A stretch of DNA of 64,000 nucleotides from Rhodanobacter fulvus Jip2 (lineage in GTDB: Bacteria > Pseudomonadota > Gammaproteobacteria > Xanthomonadales > Rhodanobacteraceae): positions 84,846 to 148,845 of the forward strand of contig NZ_AJXU01000031.1 in assembly GCF_000264315.1 (NCBI RefSeq). Direction: 5' to 3'. Positions 16,733-26,569 of the stretch are shown here, piece after piece. Positions within the stretch are counted from its first letter, which is position 1. Each line of letters opens with the position of its first letter. Both the position numbers and the translations under genes were made by a program. The notes beneath the pieces were generated by a model, which saw only the letters and a list, made by a program, of their open reading frames with translations, was not told the origin of the DNA and did no database searches.

Positions 16733-18556
16733 TCAGGATTCCTCAGGCTTCACTGCGCCCTTTTCGCGCTCCCGCTCCGCACCAGGCTCCGCATCCGCCT
16801 CGAACAGCTTCTGCAAGTCGACCAGCGCATCGCGCGTGCTCTGTATCAGCTTGGTTTCGTCGTCGTAGACCAGCGCCTGTTTCTTCAGCAGATCCTCGTC
16901 GTAGCGACGAAACCGCTCGACCCGGTCGGCCGCGTAATCGTGCGGCAGGCCCAGCGCCTCCAGCGTCATGCGGGTCATCTTGAGGCTGGAGTGGAAGGTC
17001 TCGCGGATCGGCTCGTCCACGCCCATGTCCATCAGCCGGAACACGTGCTGGCGATTGCGGGCGCGGGCGATGATCTTCAGGTGTGGATACTGCCGCTTCA
17101 CCAGCCGCGCCGTGCGCAGGTTCGCCTCCGGGTCGTCAGTGGCCAGCACGAACACCTCGGCCTTTTCCGCCTGCGCCGCGCGCAACAGCTCCGGCCGCGC
17201 GGGGTCGCCGAAAAACAGGTTGATGGTGCCGAAGCGGCGCGAGACATCGACCTGCTCGGCCGAATGCTCCAGCGCCACGAACGGAATGCCCTGCGCGCGC
17301 AGCACGCGGGCAATGATCTGACCCATGCGGCCGAAGCCGGCGATGATCACCCGCGGCGTGTCGGTATCAATCGCATCGAACTCGCGCGAGGGCTTTTTCG
17401 GCCCGCGCTGCAGGCCCCGCGACGCCAGCACCACCAGCAGCGGCGTCAGTGCCATGGTCAGCGTGATCGTCAGCACCAAGGCGTCGCGTTGGGCCACGGC
17501 GATCAGGTGCTCCTCCGCCGCCAGGCGCAGCACCACGAACGCAAATTCACCGCCGCAGGCCAGCAGCACCACCAGACGCAGCGTGTCGGAGCGGTTGAGC
17601 CCGCCCAGCAAACGACCCAGCGGCCACAGCAGCAGGCCCTTCAGCACCAGCAGCGCCGCGACCAGGCCGAAGATCAGGCCGGGCCGTTTCAGCAGCAGCG
17701 ACAAATCCATCGACATGCCCACGCTGATGAAGAACAGCCCCAGCAGCAGGCCTTTGAACGGCTCGATGTTGGATTCCATCTCGTGCCGGTATTCCGAGTC
17801 CGCCAGCAGCATGCCGGCCAGGAACGCACCCAGCGTGGCCGACAGCCCCGCCAGCTCCATCAGAAAGGCCACGCCCATCACCACCAGCAAGGCGGTGGCG
17901 GTGAATACCTCCACTGAATCGGCGCGCGCCACGAAACGGAACACCAGCCGCAACAGGTAGCGACCACCCACCCCCACCGCCACGATCACCGCCACCGTGC
18001 GACCGATCGCCAGCAGATCGAAGCTCTGCGCCGTCGACGACGCCAGCAACGGCACCGCGGCGATCAGCGGGATCGCGGCCAGATCCTGAAACAGCAGGAT
18101 CGAGAAAACCTGGCGCCCGTACGCTGAGCCGGCCTCCTTGCGCTCGGCCAGTATCTGCAGGCCGAACGCGGTGGAGGACAGCGCCAGACTGCCGCCCACG
18201 ATCACCGCCGCCTTGCCGGTAAGGCCAAACAGGTAATACGCCACCGCGCCGATCGCCATGCTGGTGGCGACCACCTGCAGCAAGCCAGTGCCGAACACCG
18301 CGCGCCGCATCACCCACAGCCGCTGCGGCGACAACTCCAGGCCGATCACGAACAGCATCAGCACCACGCCGAACTCGGAGATCGTGGCCACGCCTTCGGT
18401 ATCGCTGACCAGTCCCAGCAACGGCGGCCCGATCACCACGCCGGCCAGCAGATAGCCCAGCACCGAACCCAGCCGGAAGCGCTTGGTCAGGGGCACGGCA
18501 ATGACCGTGGCCAGCAGAAAGACCACCGCCGTCTGCAAGAATTGGTGACTTTCCAC
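16733..18556 (-). CDS. Kef-type monovalent cation/proton antiporter with RCK domain
   Basis: A CPA2-family antiporter of about 607 residues in the inner membrane. Twelve to thirteen hydrophobic segments occupy the first 400 residues, with family motifs GYLLAGVVIGP, GLELSP, SSTAFGLQIL and LFFISVGMSMDL. An RCK/TrkA-N domain follows (about 425-540), with nucleotide-binding RVIIAGFGRMGQ. KefB/KefC relatives export K+ in exchange for protons under glutathione-adduct control; the exact ion and regulator here are inferred. A GTG at 18556 was taken as start because the sequence before VESHQFLQ is not family-like; the frame extends upstream to 18637. It diverges from the next gene. Confidence 0.9.
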   Translation of the reverse strand: MESHQFLQTAVVFLLATVIAVPLTKRFRLGSVLGYLLAGVVIGPPLLGLVSDTEGVATISEFGVVLMLFVIGLELSPQRLWVMRRAVFGTGLLQVVATSMAIGAVAYYLFGLTGKAAVIVGGSLALSSTAFGLQILAERKEAGSAYGRQVFSILLFQDLAAIPLIAAVPLLASSTAQSFDLLAIGRTVAVIVAVGVGGRYLLRLVFRFVARADSVEVFTATALLVVMGVAFLMELAGLSATLGAFLAGMLLADSEYRHEMESNIEPFKGLLLGLFFISVGMSMDLSLLLKRPGLIFGLVAALLVLKGLLLWPLGRLLGGLNRSDTLRLVVLLACGGEFAFVVLRLAAEEHLIAVAQRDALVLTITLTMALTPLLVVLASRGLQRGPKKPSREFDAIDTDTPRVIIAGFGRMGQIIARVLRAQGIPFVALEHSAEQVDVSRRFGTINLFFGDPARPELLRAAQAEKAEVFVLATDDPEANLRTARLVKRQYPHLKIIARARNRQHVFRLMDMGVDEPIRETFHSSLKMTRMTLEALGLPHDYAADRVERFRRYDEDLLKKQALVYDDETKLIQSTRDALVDLQKLFEADAEPGAEREREKGAVKPEES

Positions 18557-18659
18557 GCGTATCCCGGCTTCGTCGCAAGCCTCGATTATTCCATGCGCCG
18601 CGCCGGCCCGGGTGACTCGCCGTCGACACACCGGCACGCGGCTCCGGCATCATGACGCC

Positions 18660-19451
18660 ATGAAACGATTCGCCATGGTTCTCGCCTTCCTGGCCGCCTC
18701 CCTCGCCTGCGCAACGGCCGCCGCCAGCGATGTACCGGTTTACGGTTACACCGTGACGCACACCTGGCCGCACGACACCCACGCCTACACCGAGGGCCTG
18801 TTCTATCTGGACGGCTATCTGTACGAGGGCACCGGCAACGTGGGGCACTCGTTCGTGCGCAAGGTGGACCTGCAAAGCGGCAAGGTGCTGCAGCAGGTAG
18901 CCACGCCGGGGCCGGGGTTCTTCGGCGAAGGCATCGTCGCGTGGAAGGACCGCCTGATCGAACTCACCTGGCGCGGTCAGCAAGGCTTCGTCTTCGACCT
19001 GGCCACGCTGAAACCGCTGGCGCGCTTCAGCTACCCCGGCGAAGGCTGGGGCCTCACCACCGACGGCAAGCATCTGCTGATGAGCGACGGCACCCCGACC
19101 CTGCGCCTGCTCGATCCGGAAACCCTGCAGCAGGTCGGCCACATCGACGTCACCGCCGATGGCGAGCCGCTGGCCAACCTCAACGAACTCGAATGGGTGC
19201 ATGGCCAGATCTACGCCAACGTCTGGCTGACCCAGCGCATCGCCCGCATCGACCCGGCCAGCGGCAAGGTGGTCGGCTGGATCGACCTGACCGGACTGGC
19301 GCCACGCGCCGAAGACACACCCGACCCGGCCAACGACGTGCTCAACGGCATCGCCTACGACGCCGCGAAGGATCGCCTGTTCGTCACCGGCAAGCGTTGG
19401 CCCCATGTGTATGAGATTCGCCTCACCGGGCCGCGCAGTGGCCAGCGATAA
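18660..19451 (+). CDS. glutaminyl-peptide cyclotransferase
   Basis: A 263-residue exported enzyme with a signal peptide (about 1-23, ending in ATAAAS). It matches the plant/bacterial beta-propeller glutamine cyclotransferase family, which turns N-terminal glutamine into pyroglutamate: YGYTVTHTWPHDTHAYTEGL, GNVGHSFVRKVDL, GEGWGLTTDGKHLLMSDGT, LNELEWVHGQIYANVW, DVLNGIAYD and FVTGKRWPHVYEI are all typical. The ATG at 18660 gives a clean signal peptide; an upstream in-frame start at 18612 does not. The last 14 codons lie inside the first copy of the triplicated junction. Confidence 0.92.
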   Translation: MKRFAMVLAFLAASLACATAAASDVPVYGYTVTHTWPHDTHAYTEGLFYLDGYLYEGTGNVGHSFVRKVDLQSGKVLQQVATPGPGFFGEGIVAWKDRLIELTWRGQQGFVFDLATLKPLARFSYPGEGWGLTTDGKHLLMSDGTPTLRLLDPETLQQVGHIDVTADGEPLANLNELEWVHGQIYANVWLTQRIARIDPASGKVVGWIDLTGLAPRAEDTPDPANDVLNGIAYDAAKDRLFVTGKRWPHVYEIRLTGPRSGQR

Positions 19452-19715
19452 CTCCGCGACCTGCCCATGGAAAGGGCGGTCTGTTTCCCGCATGGAGGGA
19501 CGCTCAAGCTCGTCATCCCTGCGAAAGCGGGGATCCAGCGCCTTTGGCAGGCTGAAGTCACTGGATTCCTGCTTTCGCAGGAATGACGGAAATGAAGTTT
19601 CGCGCTTGAGGCAGTGCCATTCGATCCTGGTCGCTATTCCCCCCGCAACCACCGGGCCGCATCGATTGCGTAATAGGTGAGAATCGCATCCGCCCCGGCC
19701 CGCTTCATCGCCGTC
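19410..19715. repeat. tandem repeat copy 1 of the QC-hemB junction (306 bp)
   Basis: This first copy begins with the genuine last 42 bases of the cyclotransferase gene and ends with an 82-bp fragment of the 3' end of hemB (19634-19715) that is cut at ...GCCGTC. It differs from the other copies by one extra C (CTGCCCATGG) and a few substitutions, including the codon that reads Gly here and Glu in copies 2 and 3. Confidence 0.95.
19512..19587. terminator. inverted repeat between converging genes, probable bidirectional terminator or REP pair (also at 19817-19892 and 20122-20197)
   Basis: Two 27-base arms in opposite orientation (19512-19538 with core GCGAAAGCGGGGATCCAG; 19561-19587 with core CTGGATTCCTGCTTTCGC) are separated by 22 bases and can form a long hairpin. 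Each arm is itself a small palindrome of the GTCATYCCYGCGAAAGCRGG type, widespread in proteobacterial genomes. It sits exactly between two convergent genes, so it may end transcription from both. The element is repeated with each 305-bp unit. Confidence 0.7.
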
Positions 19716-20020
19716 TATGAGATTCGCCTGACCGAACCGCGCAGTGGCCAGCGATAACTCCGCGACCTGCCATGGAAAGAGCGGTCTGTTTCCCGCATGG
19801 AGGGACGCTCAAGCTCGTCATCCCCGCGAAAGCGGGGATCCAGCGCCTTTGGCAGGCTGAAGTCACTGGATTCCTGCTTTCGCAGGAATGACGGAAATGA
19901 AGTTTCGCGCTTGAGGCAGTGCCATTCGATCCTGGTCGCTATTCCCCCCGCAACCACCGGGCCGCATCGATTGCGTAATAGGTGAGAATCGCATCCGCCC
20001 CGGCCCGCTTCATCGCCGTC
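19716..20020. repeat. tandem repeat copy 2 of the QC-hemB junction (305 bp)
   Basis: A second, nearly identical copy. It contains a 42-bp pseudo-tail of the cyclotransferase gene (19716-19757, still ending in TAA), the inverted-repeat spacer and a second truncated hemB tail (19939-20020). It encodes no complete gene. Confidence 0.95.
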
Positions 20021-21269
<1,249 letters not shown>

Positions 21270-21414
21270 TTAGCGCCTGGGCGCAAAACGGCACCCCGGA
21301 AACGGCGACGGGAAGGCCTTGAAGGCCCATTCCACCACGTATGGTTGGGCAAAACACTGGACGAACAGCCGCCGCAACGTGCACGCTAGGGGTTTTCCCG
21401 TCGTCAGGAAGATC

Positions 21415-22440
21415 ATGAGTCAGCCCAGCCGTACCCCGACCTTGCTCGCCGATCTCGGTGGTACCAACGTGCGTTTCGCACTGGCGGACACCGATCTGAC
21501 CGCGCCGCTGCTGACCGACAGCATCCGCCGCTACCGGGTAAAGGATTTTGACACCCTGGCCGAGGCGATCCGGCAGTATTTCGCGGACACCGGCTTCAGC
21601 GCGAAGCACGCGATCATCGCCGCCGCCGGGCGCATCGCCGACGGCGAGACGGTGCAGATCACCAACAACCCCTGGGCGGTTTCGGCGCAGCTGCTGCGCG
21701 ACAAGCTGGACATGAATTCCGTGCGGCTGGTGAACGACTTCGCCGCCCAGAGCATGGCCGTGACCCTGCTGACCCCGAAAGACCTGGTGACCGTGGGCGC
21801 GCCGCCGCTGCCCCGGCTGGGCAGTCATGCATCGCAGACGTTCGTGGTGATGGGGCCGGGTACCGGTCTGGGCGTGGGCGGATTGCTGCTGCGCGACGGC
21901 AATTGCAGCGTGCTGGAAAGCGAGGGCGGCCATGCCGGTTTTGCCGCGCACACCGCCGAAGACGTGGAGATCCTGCACCGGCTCAACCAGCGCTTCGGTC
22001 GCGTCTCCAACGAACGCATGATTTGCGGCAACGGCCTGGTCAACCTTTACCTCGCACTGGCCGACATCGCCGGCCAGCCGGTCGAGGAACTGACGCCGGA
22101 AAACATCACCGCCCGCGCCGTCTCCGGCGAGGATCCGCTGTGCGTGCGCACGGTGGAGACGCTGGCCGGCATTTTCGGCAGCGTGGCCGGCGACCTGGTG
22201 CTGACCATGGGTGGCTGGGACGGCGTCTATCTCACCGGCGGCGTGCTGCCGAGCTTGCTGCCGTGGCTGCAGCACGGCGGTTTCCGCGAACGCTTCGAGG
22301 CCAAGGGCCGCTTCCGCGACACCATGGAACAGGTGCCCACGGTGGCGATCACCCATCCGGAACCGGGCCTGCTGGGCGCCGCCGCGCTGGCGATGCAGGA
22401 GACGGGGCACGCCCTGTGGGCTTCTCCAGGGCAAAATTGA
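21415..22440 (+). CDS. glk: glucokinase
   Basis: A 341-residue bacterial glucokinase that phosphorylates glucose with ATP at the entry to glycolysis. Motifs: phosphate loop LLADLGGTNVRFAL, IAAAGRIADG, LVNDFAAQSMAV, GPGTGLGVGGLL, EGGHAGFAAH, ERMICGNGLVNLY and the C-terminal GVYLTGGV. The ATG at 21415 follows AGGAAG closely; the frame is open upstream to 21319 but that extension does not look like a glucokinase. It is transcribed alone, 178 bp from divergent hemB. Confidence 0.95.
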   Translation: MSQPSRTPTLLADLGGTNVRFALADTDLTAPLLTDSIRRYRVKDFDTLAEAIRQYFADTGFSAKHAIIAAAGRIADGETVQITNNPWAVSAQLLRDKLDMNSVRLVNDFAAQSMAVTLLTPKDLVTVGAPPLPRLGSHASQTFVVMGPGTGLGVGGLLLRDGNCSVLESEGGHAGFAAHTAEDVEILHRLNQRFGRVSNERMICGNGLVNLYLALADIAGQPVEELTPENITARAVSGEDPLCVRTVETLAGIFGSVAGDLVLTMGGWDGVYLTGGVLPSLLPWLQHGGFRERFEAKGRFRDTMEQVPTVAITHPEPGLLGAAALAMQETGHALWASPGQN

Positions 22441-22619
22441 CAGCGCTATCAGGACCTCGCCGGACGCACTGAAACCACGTTGATGGCGAGCTCAGGGCCG
22501 GCATCGACTCGCGACCATCGGTCCGTCTGGACGGCCAATCGCGTTCGCACGCGCCTTGTTGTCACCGCGCTCATCGCCTGACCGTCATACTGGCGTCGAC
22601 TACTCACTGGAGAACCCCG

Positions 22620-23303
22620 ATGCCACGCAGCGACACTGCTTTCCTGTTCGATCTCGACGGTACGCTGGTCGACAGCGTCTACCAGCATGTGCTGGCCTGG
22701 AAGGAAGCGCTGGAGCGCGAAGGCGTGGAGCTGGCGGTGTGGCGCATCCACCGCAAGATCGGCATGAGCGGCGGCCTGTTCGCCAACATCCTGTTGCGCG
22801 AAACCGGGCTGGAGATCACCGAGGAACGCCTCGCACGACTGCGGAAGTGGCACGCCGAGGCCTACAACCGCCAGCACGCGGCAAGCGCCATCCGCCCGCT
22901 GCCGGGCGCGCGCGAATTGCTGGATTACCTCACCGCCCAGGACATCCCCTGGGCCATCGCCACCAGCGGCCGCATGGCGACCGCCGCGGCCAATCTGGAG
23001 GCGCTGGGCGTCGACCCGGCCAAGGTGCATGTGGTGACCCGCGACCAGGTACGCCACGCCAAGCCGGACCCGGACCTGTTCCTGACCGCCGCACGCCGCC
23101 TGGGCGTGGACATCCACCAGTCGCTGGTCATCGGCGACAGCGTGTGGGACATGCTGGCGGCCCAGCGCGCGCGTTCGCTGGGCGTGGGCGTGTTGTCCGG
23201 CGGTTACGGCCGCGGCGAGTTGCAGGAATCGGGCGCGTTCCGCGTCTACGACGATCCGGCCGACTTGTTGCGGCACATCGACGAGGTGGCGGCGCGCAAC
23301 TGA
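22620..23303 (+). CDS. HAD-superfamily phosphatase (subfamily IA)
   Basis: A 227-residue cytoplasmic phosphatase of the HAD superfamily. Motif I is FDLDGTLVDS with the nucleophile Asp10 and acid/base Asp12, followed by a helical cap domain (about 16-85); motif II is IATSGR, motif III Lys in HAKPDPDLF and motif IV VIGDSVWDM. The pattern is that of phosphoglycolate phosphatase or beta-phosphoglucomutase relatives; substrate cannot be assigned from sequence. It lies 179 bp after glucokinase on the same strand, which makes a sugar-phosphate substrate possible but not shown. Confidence 0.88.
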   Translation: MPRSDTAFLFDLDGTLVDSVYQHVLAWKEALEREGVELAVWRIHRKIGMSGGLFANILLRETGLEITEERLARLRKWHAEAYNRQHAASAIRPLPGARELLDYLTAQDIPWAIATSGRMATAAANLEALGVDPAKVHVVTRDQVRHAKPDPDLFLTAARRLGVDIHQSLVIGDSVWDMLAAQRARSLGVGVLSGGYGRGELQESGAFRVYDDPADLLRHIDEVAARN

Positions 23304-23388
23304 ACCGCAGCAGTAACCGCGCCTTGATGAAAAATTAATTCACTGCGCGGGCCGCGCGGTTACGCTGCGGAATCATCCGCAATCAGGA

Positions 23389-23733
23389 ATGGCCATGCGT
23401 CGATACACCGTCGTCATCCCTTTCGCGCTGCTACTGGCGGCGTGTTCGCCCTCACCTACGGCCGATGCGCCCGGCGCGACGGCCGCGCAGCCACGCCCGG
23501 GCAGTTCGGCGCCGGCTGACGCCACCCTGGGTTCGCCGGCCTGGTATGCCTGGATCGATCGCACGCTGGGCATCACCGACAATGGCCACGGCCCCGACCA
23601 GGGCTCCGCCGAATGGAACCAGGCGGTGCAGCGCAAACTGGGCCAGGAGGCGCCGCAATCCGTACCCGGTTCGCCGGAATGGCAACAGTCGGTGGACGCG
23701 TTGGTGCGCACCCGTACATCCGTCACGCATTGA
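23389..23733 (+). CDS. small lipoprotein of unknown function
   Basis: A 114-residue predicted lipoprotein: MAMRRY start, hydrophobic segment and lipobox LAAC ending at Cys19, then a Pro/Ala/Thr linker and a C-terminal half containing two similar phrases, GSPAWYAWIDRTLG and GSPEWQQSVDALV, with a third GSAEWNQAVQRKLG between them. The three GS-x-W units look like a small internal repeat of about 28-30 residues. I recognise no named family. Upstream there is a 10-bp inverted repeat, GTAACCGCGC / GCGCGGTTAC, at about 23313-23363. Confidence 0.72.
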   Translation: MAMRRYTVVIPFALLLAACSPSPTADAPGATAAQPRPGSSAPADATLGSPAWYAWIDRTLGITDNGHGPDQGSAEWNQAVQRKLGQEAPQSVPGSPEWQQSVDALVRTRTSVTH

Positions 23734-23856
23734 TCCAGACCGCTCCTGCGTTTGCGTTTCCCAGGAGGTAGAGCGACGTTGCGCGTCTTCGCCTGACGTT
23801 CATGCCAGACTATTCCGGCCCACCGTTGGGGGTGGCGAGACGCACAGGACGAGCAG

Positions 23857-26568
23857 ATGCCTTTCGTTTGGGGAATGGTGGGGCTGGTGGTGTTTGCCAT
23901 CGCCGGCATGATCGGCGGCGCCGGGTCGGGCGGCGTGTTTTTCGGCATGGTGACGGGTGCCGTGCTTGGCGTGCTTTGGGGTCGGCAAGCGAAATTGCGC
24001 AGCGAACTGGTGCAGGTACGCGCGCTGCTTGAGCGTTCACTGACGCGGCAGGCCGCGGCGCAGGCGCCGGCGTCCGCGCCGGCAACGAAGAAACCCATCG
24101 CCCCGTTGGCGACGGAATCGCGCCTGGATGCGGCGTATGCCGATGCACCGACACCCGCCGCGCCGCCACCGTTACCCGCATCGCTGCCGCGCCCGAGCAT
24201 CATTGCGCCGGTGGCGCCCCACGCGCCCGTGCAGCCCGATGCCGCCACCGTCCTGACCTCGCGCATCACGCGCTGGTTCACCGAAGGCAATGTGCCGGTG
24301 AAGATCGGCATGCTGGTGTTGTTTGCCGGCGTGGCCGCCTTGCTCAAGTACGCCGCCGACGCCGGCATGCTGCACGTGCCCATCGCGTTGCGGCTGAGCG
24401 CGGTGGCGGTGGCGGCGGTTGCGGCGTTGATCTTCGGCTGGCGTCAGCGCGATACGCGCCGGGGCTTCGCGCTGTCGCTGCAAGGTGGCGCCATCGGCGT
24501 GCTGCTGATCACCGTGTTCGCCGCGTTCCGACTGTATGCGCTGTTGCCGCCACAGGCGGCCTTCGTCGTGCTGCTGGTGCTGGTGGCCGGAGTCGGTGTG
24601 CTGGCGGTGCTGCAGGACGCCCTGGCGCTGGCGGTGCTGGCGCTGCTGGCAGGTTTCCTCGCACCGATCCTCACCTCGACCGGCCAGGGCAGCCATGTCG
24701 CGCTTTTCAGTTACTACGCCGTGCTCAACCTGGCCATTTTCGGAGTCGCCTGGAGGCGCTCGTGGCGGGTGCTGAACCTGCTGGGCTTCGTGGCGACGTT
24801 CGGCATCGGTACCGCCTGGGGCGTGCTGCAATACCGGCCGGAACTGTTCGCCAGTACCGAGCCGTTCCTGCTGCTGAATTTCCTGTTTTACCTGGCGATT
24901 CCACTGCTCTATCTGCGCCACGCCGAAGCGGAGCGCAGCAAGGTGATCGACGGCTGCCTGGTCTTCGGCACTCCGCTGGTCAGCCTGTTGCTGCAAGGAG
25001 CGTTGCTGCAGTGGCAGGCGCAACCGCTGGCATTTTCCGCGCTGGCAGCAGCAGTCATCTACGTGGCCGTGGCGTGGAGCGTGCGCGGTCGTGAACACCT
25101 CGGCATCCTGCGCGATGCATGGGCGGCGCTGGCGATCGCTTTGGCCACCCTGGCGGTGCCGCTCGCACTGAGCGCCAGCCTGACCGGCAGCGTCTTCGCG
25201 CTGGAAGGAGCGGGGCTGGTCTGGCTCGGATTTCGCCAGCAACGCTGGCTGTCACGCTGGGCCGGTGTGGCGCTGCAGGGGGCCGCTGCGTTCGCCGTGG
25301 TGATCGGCTATGGCTTTCATTATTTTGACCACGCGCCGGCGACGGTCGTGAGCTGGCTCGATCGCGACTTCCTCAGCGCGCTGATACTGGTGATCGCCGC
25401 TTTCGCCAGCGCGTCGTTCTACGCGCGGATGGGCAACGATGGCATCGCCCAACGCCGCACGGCGGTGCTGCTGTATGGCTGGGGTCTGTGCTGGTGGCTG
25501 GGTGACTGCGTTGTCGCAATCGGTCGGCACATCAGCTACGCCAGCGAGCCGGCAGCCTTGATGCTGCTGCTGATCGTCACCGCATGGGCCTGCGCCGAGG
25601 TCGCCCGACATCACCCGCGCTTTGAGTTGGGCACGATGGTGGCGTGGACCGCGCCGGCGCTGTTCGTCGTCATCGGCCAGATGGCGCTGGGCCAGCTGGC
25701 TGATGGCACGCAACCGCTGCTGGGCTGGAATTTGCTGGCTACCGTGGTGGGTGCATTGTTGGGCTGGCGCACACTGACGTGCTTGCGCGAGTGGGCGCCG
25801 CAGGCCGTGCTAGGCCAATGGAGTTGGCTGTGGCGCTGGACGGTAATTGCCAGTGCCGCGATCAAGGTCGCGTTGCCGGTGGGTGGCGACTGGCGGCTAT
25901 TGCTGGTGATGTTGCCGCCGTGTGCGCTGGCTTGGCTCGCGCTGGCGCGACCGCGCTGGATCGCACTGCCGCTGCCGGCGCTGATGCCGCGCCTGCGCGG
26001 GCCACTGCTGTATTCGGCTTTTCTGGTGCTGGGCATTTACGGGTTCACCGGCCTGTTCATGGCTGGCGACACGGCGCCGATGCCGTACCTGCCGCTGCTC
26101 AACCCGCTGGAACTGCTGCTGATCGTCATCCTGCTGCTGGGCGCGCGCTGGCTGGGTGATGCATCCGCGCCTGCCACTTGGCGCTCGCGTCGGGCCGTCA
26201 TTCTGGGAGCCGTCGGCATGGCCTTCGTTACCAGTGCCACCTTGCGCGCGGCGCACCAGCTGGGCGGCGTGCCGTGGAGCGAGGACGCGCTGTTCCATTC
26301 AAGCCTGGCGCAGATGGCGCTCACTCTAGTGTGGAGCGTGTTTGGTCTTTTCGCCTGGGTGTGGGGTTCGCGTCGCGGCCAGCGCTGGGTGTGGCTGGCC
26401 GGCGCGGTGGCGATGGGCGTGGTGCTGGCCAAGCTGCTGCTGATCGACCGCGGCCATCTGGGCAACCTGTTCGGCATCGCGTCGTTTATCGCCTACGGCC
26501 TGTTGTGCACGGTGATCGGCTACCTGGCGCCGGCGCCGCCGCGTCAGCTCGCGGCGGCGGAGAGCTGA
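23857..26568 (+). CDS. DUF2339-family polytopic membrane protein
   Basis: A 903-residue inner-membrane protein. A first membrane segment (about 2-35) is followed by a charged helix and a Pro/Ala linker (about 60-130), a conserved stretch ITRWFTEGNVPVKIGMLVLF (about 136-155) and then more than twenty hydrophobic segments to the C-terminus. The NVPVKIGMLVLFAGVAALLKY motif is typical of DUF2339. No function is established. The downstream DUF3999 gene starts 1 bp after its stop; the two families are often adjacent, which suggests a complex of a membrane channel-like protein and a periplasmic partner. Confidence 0.88.
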   Translation: MPFVWGMVGLVVFAIAGMIGGAGSGGVFFGMVTGAVLGVLWGRQAKLRSELVQVRALLERSLTRQAAAQAPASAPATKKPIAPLATESRLDAAYADAPTPAAPPPLPASLPRPSIIAPVAPHAPVQPDAATVLTSRITRWFTEGNVPVKIGMLVLFAGVAALLKYAADAGMLHVPIALRLSAVAVAAVAALIFGWRQRDTRRGFALSLQGGAIGVLLITVFAAFRLYALLPPQAAFVVLLVLVAGVGVLAVLQDALALAVLALLAGFLAPILTSTGQGSHVALFSYYAVLNLAIFGVAWRRSWRVLNLLGFVATFGIGTAWGVLQYRPELFASTEPFLLLNFLFYLAIPLLYLRHAEAERSKVIDGCLVFGTPLVSLLLQGALLQWQAQPLAFSALAAAVIYVAVAWSVRGREHLGILRDAWAALAIALATLAVPLALSASLTGSVFALEGAGLVWLGFRQQRWLSRWAGVALQGAAAFAVVIGYGFHYFDHAPATVVSWLDRDFLSALILVIAAFASASFYARMGNDGIAQRRTAVLLYGWGLCWWLGDCVVAIGRHISYASEPAALMLLLIVTAWACAEVARHHPRFELGTMVAWTAPALFVVIGQMALGQLADGTQPLLGWNLLATVVGALLGWRTLTCLREWAPQAVLGQWSWLWRWTVIASAAIKVALPVGGDWRLLLVMLPPCALAWLALARPRWIALPLPALMPRLRGPLLYSAFLVLGIYGFTGLFMAGDTAPMPYLPLLNPLELLLIVILLLGARWLGDASAPATWRSRRAVILGAVGMAFVTSATLRAAHQLGGVPWSEDALFHSSLAQMALTLVWSVFGLFAWVWGSRRGQRWVWLAGAVAMGVVLAKLLLIDRGHLGNLFGIASFIAYGLLCTVIGYLAPAPPRQLAAAES

Positions 26569-26569
26569 C

